Source of the DNA: Pyrinomonadaceae bacterium
GTDB lineage: Bacteria; Acidobacteriota; Blastocatellia; Pyrinomonadales; Pyrinomonadaceae
DNA: 14,628 nt
Direction: 5' to 3'
Assembly (NCBI GenBank): GCA_013812565.1
Contig: JACCTF010000402.1
Span: 1 to 14,628, forward strand
A program made the position numbers and the translations under genes. Below are positions 1 to 6,105 of this stretch, piece by piece. A model generated the notes under the pieces. It was not told where the DNA came from and searched no databases. It saw only the letters and a list, made by a program, of their open reading frames with translations. How positions within the stretch are numbered: position 1 is the first letter of the stretch; every line of letters begins with the position of its first letter.

Positions 1-107
1 ATTAGCAAACACGCTTTCCAACGGGTGCGTTTACACTATCCATGCATTTACACGGTAAGCAGTTTTACTGCTCCTGCCATGATTGTTGTTTCCACCGGGG
101 GAAGTTG

Positions 108-1910
108 ATGCTAACTAAGATGGACAAGCCAAATGCCCCCAATGCTGGTGGGCAAATCGTCGATGAACAACTGCGTCCGCTGATTGAGTCGGAGAAATTG
201 CTGCTCAAGCAACTTCACGAACTGGCCATAGCGGGTGGACACACGGAAGATGCTCGTCGTTTAAGTGACATTCTAGCGGGCGTCGACGAACTGTTTTTGC
301 TTGTTATCGTTGGTGAATTCAATGCGGGTAAATCGTCGTTCATCAACGCCTTGTTCGGCCACAAGACGCGCGTTGAAGGTCCTGTTCCCGTTGATGATCG
401 CATTACGATCATGCGCTACGGCGAACAGACCGAAGATCAAACCATCAGCGCGTTTGTGACTGAGAGTCGCGCGCCCATCGAATTCCTGCGCGACATCGCG
501 ATTGTTGATACGCCGGGCACAAACTCTGTCATCCGTCAGCATCAAGAGATCACCGAAGATTTTATCCCGCGCGCCGACCTCGTTCTGTTCATCACCTCGA
601 TTGATCGTCCGCTGACTGAGAGCGAGCGACAGTTTCTCTCGTACATTCAGCACTGGGGCAAGAAGATCGTTATTGTGCTCAACAAGATCGACACCAAGGA
701 TGACGCTGAGATTGCGGAGGTCACACAGTTTGTCGATGACAAATGCCGTGAGCTGCTCGGCTTCAAGCCGCTGATCTTCCCCGTTGCGGCGAAGCTCGCG
801 CTGAGCGCTAAACTCGGCAGCCACCCACGCGATTGGTCGCGCAGTCGCTTCGAGGCTCTTGAGGATTACATCTTTCACACCTTAAGCGAAGGTGAGCGGC
901 TGCGCTTAAAACTTTTAAGTCCGCTTGATTCGGCAAACACCGTCGCCGATAAATTGAGCGCCGAGTACGGGAGTAAGCTTGAACTGCTTGCCGATGATTC
1001 AACCAAGATCGCGCGTATCGAAGATCAACTTCAAACCGCACGCACCGAGATGCAGTCCAACTTCCAGAAGTTCATCCTACAGGTTGATGGACATGTCATC
1101 GAGTTGCGTGATCGCGGGATTGATTTCCTTGACCGTCACATGCGCGTGCGACACTTAAATCTGCTGCGCAGCGAATCGCAGTTTCGCGAAGCCTTCGAGC
1201 GTGAAGTGTTAGCCGCTTGGCAGCGCGAACTGGACCAGACGCTGAACGAATCAGTTGATTGGTTGGTGCGCAACAACATGCGTTTGTGGAACGACACGCT
1301 GGAGTATTTCAACACACAGGTGCGAAAGACTGAGTACGATTCGCAGGTTGTCGGGCGCGTCGGAGGTCAGTTTGTGTACGAACGCGAAGAAGTACATGCG
1401 CGAATTCGCCGCGAAGCAGAAGCGCGGGTCAGCTCGCTGGACCACCGCGAGGAATGCCGCCGAGTTATCAACAGCGCACTCGGCGCGCTACAGCAATCGT
1501 TTGGACTGGGAGCCGGTGCGGTCGGTCTCGGCTACGTGCTGGCGACTATATTTACAACTGTCGCCCTGGATGTAACCGGTATCGCGGCGGCGACGGTCCT
1601 CTTTGCGGCAAGCTTCTTTATTCTTCCATACAAGCGTCGGCGCGCAACGGAAGAGTTTCGCGCCAAAACGGAAGCGCTCCGCGGTGAGCTACGGCGCGCC
1701 TTTGAAACGGAATCAAACAGGGAGATCGACCGCGCCGTGGATAACGTCCGCGGGGCGCTCGAACCATACACTCGCTTTGTTCGCGGCGAGCGCGCCAAAA
1801 TCGAGGAGCGCAGTTCTATTCTCGTTAATACACGCGAGCGCCTGCTGGTGCTTAAGCGCGAAATCGAAAGCGTTGTTGCGGCAGATTCAAAGGCAAGTAT
1901 GAGAAGTTAA
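108..1910 (+). CDS. Dynamin-like GTPase with C-terminal membrane hairpin
   Basis: This is a large membrane-remodelling type GTPase of the bacterial dynamin-like family, 600 residues from the chosen start. The G1 P-loop GEFNAGKSS is at about residues 69-77, the G3 motif DTPG at 134-137 and the G4 motif NKID at 192-195. A long helical region follows (about 290-460). Two adjacent hydrophobic segments at about 465-507 end in a YKRRR positive cluster, matching the membrane paddle of these proteins. A further charged helical tail closes the protein. The start at 108 is chosen because GGGGGAAG (97-104) precedes it; the frame stays open back to an ATG at 42, but that extension is Cys/His-rich and has no ribosome site. 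ATG 120 is also possible. The usual G2 region PTT reads PVDD here. The family is clear; the cellular role (membrane fusion, fission or stress protection) is not shown by the sequence. Confidence 0.88.
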   Translation: MLTKMDKPNAPNAGGQIVDEQLRPLIESEKLLLKQLHELAIAGGHTEDARRLSDILAGVDELFLLVIVGEFNAGKSSFINALFGHKTRVEGPVPVDDRITIMRYGEQTEDQTISAFVTESRAPIEFLRDIAIVDTPGTNSVIRQHQEITEDFIPRADLVLFITSIDRPLTESERQFLSYIQHWGKKIVIVLNKIDTKDDAEIAEVTQFVDDKCRELLGFKPLIFPVAAKLALSAKLGSHPRDWSRSRFEALEDYIFHTLSEGERLRLKLLSPLDSANTVADKLSAEYGSKLELLADDSTKIARIEDQLQTARTEMQSNFQKFILQVDGHVIELRDRGIDFLDRHMRVRHLNLLRSESQFREAFEREVLAAWQRELDQTLNESVDWLVRNNMRLWNDTLEYFNTQVRKTEYDSQVVGRVGGQFVYEREEVHARIRREAEARVSSLDHREECRRVINSALGALQQSFGLGAGAVGLGYVLATIFTTVALDVTGIAAATVLFAASFFILPYKRRRATEEFRAKTEALRGELRRAFETESNREIDRAVDNVRGALEPYTRFVRGERAKIEERSSILVNTRERLLVLKREIESVVAADSKASMRS

Positions 1911-1939
1911 ACATTTTGATGATTAACTTTCCTCACATG

Positions 1940-1962
1940 GAAAACTGGTCAGAGAAGTTTTC
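1940..1962. terminator. Possible bidirectional terminator hairpin between convergent genes
   Basis: A perfect 7-bp inverted repeat (GAAAACT at 1940-1946, AGTTTTC at 1956-1962) with a 9-base loop lies in the 90-base space between the convergent dynamin gene and the minus-strand gene ending at 2001. The stem is AT-rich and there is no long T run, so termination is only inferred from its position. Confidence 0.3.
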
Positions 1963-2000
1963 TTCAGTAGCGATTGAGGGGTTGCGCGTCAAAAGTCGTT

Positions 2001-2636
2001 TTATATTTCATCTTCGCTTGCATCTGTGCGGATGAATTCATTGACAACCCAGCGTGCCTCCTCCGAGCCATACTCTTCGGCTTGACGTTTGATCGCTTCG
2101 CGCGCGATGCGTGAATCAACCGGGTCGCCGAGTAGTTCGACGAGTGCCGAAGTAGGCATTTGCATTAAGGCTTCCTGAGCGATGATGCGGACGGCTAAAT
2201 CAGGAACACGCGCTAGTTCGCAAACTTCGCTTGGGGCGATACGTGCTGTTAAGGTATCAGCCAAACTATCAATGCAACGATAGTCGCATAAATGAAGCGC
2301 GCGTTTGAGCAATTGCGCAAAGACCTCGGCTGATCGTGCTTCATTGCGCAGAACAGTGACACATACTGCCGCCATGTGAAGAAGCTCGCGCAACTGTTCA
2401 GGATTTAAGGCGAGCGCACCAGCCTCTGCAGCTCGCTCATCAAGCGCTGTTAACAAGCGGCTTAATTCCCACTCCGCACGAGCGTCATAAGGTACATTTG
2501 CCCGCGCCCCTGATGAAGTCGCAGTTGAGAGCAAAGCACGTTCAACAAGGTTGCGCGTTGTGGGAAGCAGAGCCTCCCACACGCTTGCCACCTGCCCACC
2601 GAGATTCTGAATCGTCATCCCTATACTCTTTTGCAT
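2001..2636 (-). CDS. Hypothetical all-helical protein, possibly HEAT-like
   Basis: I do not recognise a family. From the ATG at 2636 the product is 211 residues. It is almost entirely predicted amphipathic helix, with a helix-turn-helix rhythm in the C-terminal half (around VPDLAVRIIAQEAL and LVELLGDPVDSRIAREAIK) that resembles degenerate HEAT/ARM-type repeats. It ends in an acidic tail. No signal peptide or membrane span is visible. The frame is open back to a GTG at 2774 that overlaps the stop of the upstream gene as GTGA, but the 46 residues this adds are Leu/Phe/Pro/Ser-rich and look untranslated. ATG 2618 is an alternative start; both ATGs have only an AGAG-type ribosome site. It is probably co-transcribed with the small gene upstream. 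Confidence 0.6.
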   Translation of the reverse strand: MQKSIGMTIQNLGGQVASVWEALLPTTRNLVERALLSTATSSGARANVPYDARAEWELSRLLTALDERAAEAGALALNPEQLRELLHMAAVCVTVLRNEARSAEVFAQLLKRALHLCDYRCIDSLADTLTARIAPSEVCELARVPDLAVRIIAQEALMQMPTSALVELLGDPVDSRIAREAIKRQAEEYGSEEARWVVNEFIRTDASEDEI

Positions 2637-2770
2637 AAAACGTTCTCTAAGACGATGGAGGTTCGTCAAAACGCTTCCAATATACCGCGAACAGAGTGGA
2701 GAAGGCGAACTAAGTATGGGAGGCTGGAGATGAAAGAAAAAAAGCGGGAAGTCATGCAGAAAGAGTAAAT

Positions 2771-3028
2771 TCACTCTTCGCTCGGCAGCGCGTCTGGAGA
2801 ATCTGTTGCTGTGCCGTTGTAATCGATGATCTCCGTTATGTCAGCCAGCAGCACTTTCACGATGCCTCCATCGGGTCGTTCAATCTTGACGCTCGGTGCC
2901 GACAAGGCTTGCGTTGTTTTCATGCTGCGGACAACGCCGCGCACGCGGTCGCCGTCTTCCGTTACAATTTCTACATTATCTTTGCCATAAAGCGGTTGCA
3001 GTGCGGCGAGAGCTTTGGTGACTTCCAC
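2771..3028 (-). CDS. Hypothetical small beta-rich protein (85 aa)
   Basis: This small, cytoplasmic, acidic protein is not matched to a named family. It begins with a short helix (residues 2-12). The next part alternates strand-like segments and turns (IVTEDGDRVRGVVRS, then VKIERPDGGIVKVLLADITEII), the pattern of a small beta-barrel such as an Sm- or SH3-like fold. The last 15 residues are polar and probably disordered. The start is a GTG at 3028 with only a weak purine-rich site upstream. A well-formed promoter lies about 65 bases upstream, which supports this being a real first gene of a two-gene unit with the helical protein downstream. The fold is inferred from pattern only. Confidence 0.6.
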   Translation of the reverse strand: MEVTKALAALQPLYGKDNVEIVTEDGDRVRGVVRSMKTTQALSAPSVKIERPDGGIVKVLLADITEIIDYNGTATDSPDALPSEE

Positions 3029-3093
3029 TATAAAATTACCGATCTTTCTTCAAATTGTATGGTGAGGCCTTTTCGTTGATGTCGCTTCGATGA

Positions 3094-3123
3094 ATTATAC
3101 CTTCTGACGCTGATACTCGTGAA
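3094..3123 (-). promoter_or_regulatory. Sigma70-type promoter for the 3028-2001 gene pair
   Basis: On the minus strand a perfect TATAAT -10 box (3099-3094) lies 18 bases downstream of TTCACG (3123-3118), a 4/6 match to the -35 consensus. Transcription would start near 3087 and give a leader of about 60 bases before the GTG at 3028. Confidence 0.5.
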
Positions 3124-3228
3124 AATGCTAAATGCCGGAAACACTCAACCCTACGCCATAAGCCATGAGAGAGGTGTTGGTTACGAACCTTGATAACTTT
3201 CCGGTTATTTCATCTGGGCGGGAAGTTT

Positions 3229-3330
3229 ATGCCACACATGACCAACGTGCAACCGTATGACTTTTATTGGGACATGGTGAAGACGCTCAAATCCGAAAGC
3301 TTGGGGACAGTGCCGGTGAAAGCCGAATGA
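3229..3330 (+). CDS. Doubtful 33-residue small ORF or gene remnant
   Basis: A short plus-strand frame starts with ATG after GGGCGGGAAGTTT, which offers a ribosome-site-like GGGAAG. The predicted peptide has a protein-like composition (for example VQPYDFYWDMVKTLKSE), but nothing identifies it. It could be the surviving tail of a lost gene or chance. No promoter was found for it, and it lies in otherwise empty sequence between minus-strand genes. Confidence 0.15.
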   Translation: MPHMTNVQPYDFYWDMVKTLKSESLGTVPVKAE

Positions 3331-3370
3331 ATCTACGTTTGTCGCGAGTCACCGCCTCGGCTATTCGCCG

Positions 3371-3754
3371 CTACTCCCGGCCCGTGTAATCGCGCAGACG
3401 CGCTTCCATTTCACGCCGCACGTCCTCGCGATCATCTTCTGCTTCATCCGGCTCAAACACCTCAAAGAGCGCGTAGGGCGTTTCGGCCACAAGGCGCAAT
3501 TCCCATGCTTCACGCCCGCCGTGCGACGCGCGTACAAACCACATTGCATCCACTGCCGCTTCGCGCACTTCAACCTCTTGGAAACTCGCATCGCTGCTTG
3601 CGTCGGACGATTGTGCAGCGGATCGTTCCGCCCCACCTGCTTGAGCAAGATGTAATTGGACGAGGGTTTCAGGGCACATCAGCACACGGGCTAAGCGCCA
3701 ATCATGCTTGCGGTAGATAACGGCAGCTTCGTGAAATCGCTCGATTTGATTCAT
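3371..3754 (-). CDS. Hypothetical protein (127 aa)
   Basis: The product is a soluble protein with no signal peptide or membrane segment, and I do not recognise it. The N-terminus looks like alternating strand and helix (AAVIYRKHDWRLARVLMCPE). A Ser/Ala/Asp-rich segment at about residues 44-58 looks like a flexible linker. A second strand-rich part follows (VDAMWFVRASHGGREAWELRLVAE), and the last 28 residues are highly charged. The ATG at 3754 is well supported by AAAGGCG about 7 bases upstream. Its immediate neighbours are not obviously related, and it may be a single-gene unit. Confidence 0.6.
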   Translation of the reverse strand: MNQIERFHEAAVIYRKHDWRLARVLMCPETLVQLHLAQAGGAERSAAQSSDASSDASFQEVEVREAAVDAMWFVRASHGGREAWELRLVAETPYALFEVFEPDEAEDDREDVRREMEARLRDYTGRE

Positions 3755-3927
3755 TCATCACGCCTTTCTGCACACGGAATCAACTTTTCGCGTGACGCAT
3801 TCGAGCATACTGTAAATTTAGCGCGAGTCGAAAGCATCGGCACAATCAATTGACCACGTAACGTATCATCTTTATGATGCGCCCTGCGTGCGCCTCGTGA
3901 TTATCGGGTCACTTTCGCGCCATTGTC

Positions 3928-3971
3928 TCGTCGCTGTCTTATCATTGCCTCATCACTGCCTCATCACTGAT
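3928..3971. repeat. Degenerate 11-bp tandem repeat, four units
   Basis: Four consecutive 11-base units at 3928, 3939, 3950 and 3961 follow the pattern TCATCACTGCC. The last two differ only at their final two bases and the first is the most diverged. A still weaker unit precedes them at 3917. The array ends 20 bases before the TTG start of the next gene. Confidence 0.6.
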
Positions 3972-3991
3972 GGTCACGTGCTGCACAGCGA

Positions 3992-4864
3992 TTGTCAGTC
4001 GAAGCAGAACAAGCGTTCGGCGCGAATGCGGATAAGTTAATGCAACCTCCAATTGTTGATCTCTCAGAGAAAGAACCGGAGGCTCTTGCCGCGCCTTTCT
4101 ATGCGGCGCTCAGAGAAGCGCTCGAGCGGCGGAAGTTGAAGCTGGAAAACGTTTGCCCACCTAGCGACAGGGTGGCGCGGCGCGTGCTCGAAGAGTATGG
4201 CGCGATCTTTATCGCCACTGAAAAAGTGCTCGTGCCGCCTGTCTGCATCTTCACGAGCGAAGAAGACGTGCTGCGGTTTCAAAACAGGGCGGGAGTGTGC
4301 ACTGAAGTAATCGGCGAAGTCTCTATTGAATTACAACCGGCAGCAATGGAGGCTTTGCTCGCGGCGCGTCTCGAAGTCCACGAGCATGATCTTGACATCA
4401 CGCCGCGCGGTGGTGCGGAAGCCGCGCGCCGAAGCTACACGGATACGCTCAGATTGTGGGACTCGCGCATTCTACCGGCGCTCGATTACTGGACCGAATG
4501 CAATCGCTTGTCCGACGACCGAACCGCAACGCTTCGCTGTCTGGAGCCGCACAAGCAGGTCGCCCATGTGCTTGAACTAGAGGAAGCGGGCATCTTTTTC
4601 AGCAAAGATTTTTCAAAGTCTGTGCTTTACTCGGTCGCGGCTCCGGGAGCGTCGCAACACCTGTCAATGCTTGCTTTCGATGCAGCGGAGTTTAGGGACG
4701 CGCATGTGCGTCAAATCCTCGCGCGTCACGGTTGGTTTCAAACCGTGCGAAGTGATCTACCGCACTTTACTTTTCTCGGCGCGCGTGAAGAAGACCTGCC
4801 CGGTCGCGGACTCCGCCGCATTGAACAGGACGCACAGGTTTTCTGGGTGCCGAACCTCGGTTGA
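3992..4864 (+). CDS. Putative LAS/VanY-like metallopeptidase domain protein
   Basis: The C-terminal third resembles the D-Ala-D-Ala carboxypeptidase (VanY, peptidase M15/LAS) family. The segment SQHLSMLAFD (residues 221-230) matches SxHxxGxAxD, supplying zinc ligands H223 and D230. HGWF (246-249) followed by DLPHF (255-259) matches the second conserved block, with H258 as the third ligand. Family enzymes trim peptidoglycan stem peptides or process D-amino acid dipeptides. Here the usual catalytic Glu of ExxH is an Asp (D255) and the motif Gly is Met, so activity is uncertain. The N-terminal 200 residues are unfamiliar, and no signal peptide or membrane anchor is visible, which is unusual for a wall enzyme. 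Translation starts at TTG 3992, the only start in the frame after the upstream stop at 3968, or at ATG 4040 (274 residues). The zinc-ribbon gene begins 36 bases downstream, so the two may be co-transcribed. Confidence 0.62.
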   Translation: MSVEAEQAFGANADKLMQPPIVDLSEKEPEALAAPFYAALREALERRKLKLENVCPPSDRVARRVLEEYGAIFIATEKVLVPPVCIFTSEEDVLRFQNRAGVCTEVIGEVSIELQPAAMEALLAARLEVHEHDLDITPRGGAEAARRSYTDTLRLWDSRILPALDYWTECNRLSDDRTATLRCLEPHKQVAHVLELEEAGIFFSKDFSKSVLYSVAAPGASQHLSMLAFDAAEFRDAHVRQILARHGWFQTVRSDLPHFTFLGAREEDLPGRGLRRIEQDAQVFWVPNLG

Positions 4865-4900
4865 ATCAATTTTTTTCAACGTCTCTTCAAGGAGAATCGG

Positions 4901-5437
4901 ATGGCTTACTGTATATCTTGCGGAACAGATAACGTTGATAACTCGCGTTTTTGCAGCCGGTGCGGTGCTACTCTCGCGCCCGCGCCCGGTGCGTGGCGCG
5001 CAAGCGATGAACCAAACACTGAACCGAATAAGCCGCCGTTAGGCGAAGCGCCCAACCCGCCCCCTGTCACCGGCACTTACACGACGCCACCACCGACGAA
5101 TTATCCTGCGTACAACCCGTCGCCGAACACTACGCTGCATCGGCAGGCGTTCGGCACAGCGGACGTTGTGCACCCGGCGATTCCAGCGCTGATCAGCTTC
5201 TTCTTCCCCGGCCTCGGCCTTCTGTTTGTGCCGAACAAAGTAGGACCCGGCGTCAGCATTTTCGCCGGATATGTTGCGCTCAACATCGTGCTTTTTATTC
5301 TAGCCCTTGTCACTCTTGGTATTGGTAGCTGCTTGTTTCTCGCTGTGCCCCTGCTCAACGTCGCCGCCGCAGTGCATAGTTATGATGTAGCGGCCAAAGA
5401 ATCAAACGGTAAGTACCAGCCGGTGCTTTTTAAATAA
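4901..5437 (+). CDS. Zinc-ribbon membrane protein with Pro-rich linker
   Basis: This 178-residue protein opens with a zinc ribbon: CISC (residues 4-7) and CSRC (18-21) provide four cysteines in CxxC-N10-CxxC spacing. A Pro/Thr/Asn-rich, probably disordered linker covers about 25-85. The C-terminal half contains hydrophobic segments at about 92-111 and 117-160, probably two or three membrane spans, including PGLGLLFVP. The design, an N-terminal cytoplasmic ribbon tethered to a small membrane domain, is common among uncharacterised bacterial membrane proteins; no activity is assigned. The start is clear, with AAGGAG ending 6 bases before the ATG. A heptad-built palindrome fills the space to the next gene. 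Confidence 0.75.
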   Translation: MAYCISCGTDNVDNSRFCSRCGATLAPAPGAWRASDEPNTEPNKPPLGEAPNPPPVTGTYTTPPPTNYPAYNPSPNTTLHRQAFGTADVVHPAIPALISFFFPGLGLLFVPNKVGPGVSIFAGYVALNIVLFILALVTLGIGSCLFLAVPLLNVAAAVHSYDVAAKESNGKYQPVLFK

Positions 5438-5440
5438 CAA

Positions 5441-5552
5441 TGATGAGTGATGAGTTGAAAGGCGTAAATCGTGAATCGTTGATCCAAGGAATCCGGCTTT
5501 ATCTATTTACGATTTACCATTGATGAGTCTCTTGCTCATTACTCATCACTTT
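5441..5552. repeat. Intergenic palindrome built from 7-bp words (copy A)
   Basis: This element occupies nearly the whole space between the zinc-ribbon and DUF2085 genes. The left half reads as 7-base words: TGATGAG twice, then TTGAAAG, GCGTAAA, TCGTGAA, TCGTTGA. The right half carries the reverse-complement style words (TATTTAC, GATTTAC, CATTGAT, then TTGCTCA, TTACTCA). Two perfect nested arm pairs result: 5446-5455 with 5541-5550 (10 bp) and 5464-5472 with 5509-5517 (9 bp). It codes for nothing recognisable. Confidence 0.7.
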
Positions 5553-5560
5553 GTATAGAC

Positions 5561-5926
5561 ATGTTTTACTTGTGCGCTGCTCTCTACCGTGCCGCGATGT
5601 TTGGAGGCGGTTTCTTCTGCCACCAACTTCCTGAGCGTTCGCCACATCTCTGGAACGTACAACTTCCCGTGTGTTGGCGGTGCGGTGGGATCATCGTTGG
5701 AGCCGTCACCCTTCTTCTCTCGGTGTTTGTAATAAAGCGGTTGCCACATCTCGTCTGGAGTTTGGCGCTGGCCCTCCTGCTGCCGTTTGATGTTTTAGCG
5801 ACTATCACCGGCGTGTGGAACGGTAGTAATACGGTCCGCTTAATGACCGGCTTGTTATGGGGGGCGTTCGGCACGAGTGTGCTGTTGCATTTGGCGAAGC
5901 GCCGCAGTGATGATCTTGCCGCTTAA
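5561..5926 (+). CDS. DUF2085 family membrane protein
   Basis: The 121-residue product matches the DUF2085 family of small predicted membrane proteins. It has the signature CHQLPERS (residues 20-27), followed by PVCWRCGGIIVG (36-47), corresponding to the family's P-x-CxRC-x-GI motif. Cys20, His21, Cys38 and Cys41 could form a metal or redox site next to the membrane. Hydrophobic spans lie at about 42-58, 64-84 and 93-110. The family function is unknown. No good ribosome site precedes the ATG at 5561. A TTGCTC-16-TATAGA pair at 5532-5559 could be a promoter, which would put the true start at the second Met (5597), still upstream of the signature. The upstream neighbour also carries a four-Cys ribbon and membrane spans, though a functional link is only suggested by adjacency. 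Confidence 0.75.
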   Translation: MFYLCAALYRAAMFGGGFFCHQLPERSPHLWNVQLPVCWRCGGIIVGAVTLLLSVFVIKRLPHLVWSLALALLLPFDVLATITGVWNGSNTVRLMTGLLWGAFGTSVLLHLAKRRSDDLAA

Positions 5927-5935
5927 ATCCACTAT

Positions 5936-5963
5936 TTGCTCCGCTTCGTAAAAGTGCTAGACT
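5936..5963 (+). promoter_or_regulatory. Possible promoter of the Ser/Thr kinase gene
   Basis: TTGCTC (5936-5941) is followed after 16 bases by TAGACT (5958-5963), which is preceded by TG one base upstream as in extended -10 promoters (TGCTAGACT). It would give a leader of about 135 bases before the kinase ATG at 6106. The match is moderate. Confidence 0.33.
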
Positions 5964-6105
5964 CGGCGCAACGTTTTTCTCTCCCGTCTCGTATGGAATA
6001 AAGAAGAACTTTCCATAGGCGCTCTCTCGACTGTGGGTTTTGCTGTAATCCTGAGTTATCACCCGGCCGAAGGTGACCCTTGAATTGAACTAGAAGGGGC
6101 CGAAC

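Larger units (their letters stand above)
3029..3370. other. Gene-poor intergenic region
   Basis: This stretch of about 340 bases separates two minus-strand genes. Its left part holds the promoter of the 85-residue protein gene (3094-3123). Its right part holds only a doubtful 33-codon plus-strand frame (3229-3330). No repeat, RNA gene or convincing terminator was seen in the remainder. Confidence 0.6.

Noticed and set aside
42..107. Longer N-terminus of the dynamin-like protein from ATG 42
   Set aside because: It has no ribosome site, the added residues are Cys/His-rich and unlike the family, and ATG 108 has GGGGGAAG upstream.
273..878. Open 201-codon minus-strand frame inside the dynamin gene
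   Set aside because: It is antisense to a motif-verified GTPase domain and shows no recognisable protein features of its own.
2716..2768. Purine-rich plus-strand stretch with a 12-codon ATG frame after GGAG
   Set aside because: It is too short and Lys/Glu-biased simply because of base composition; nothing supports translation.
4860..4880. Hairpin GTTGAA/TTCAAC with a T run after the VanY-like gene
   Set aside because: The stem is six weak base pairs and the T run is in the loop, so it is not a credible terminator; the next gene starts 21 bases later.
5441..5552. CRISPR-like repeat array
   Set aside because: The words are 7 bases, contiguous and mirrored; there are no repeat-spacer units and no cas genes nearby.
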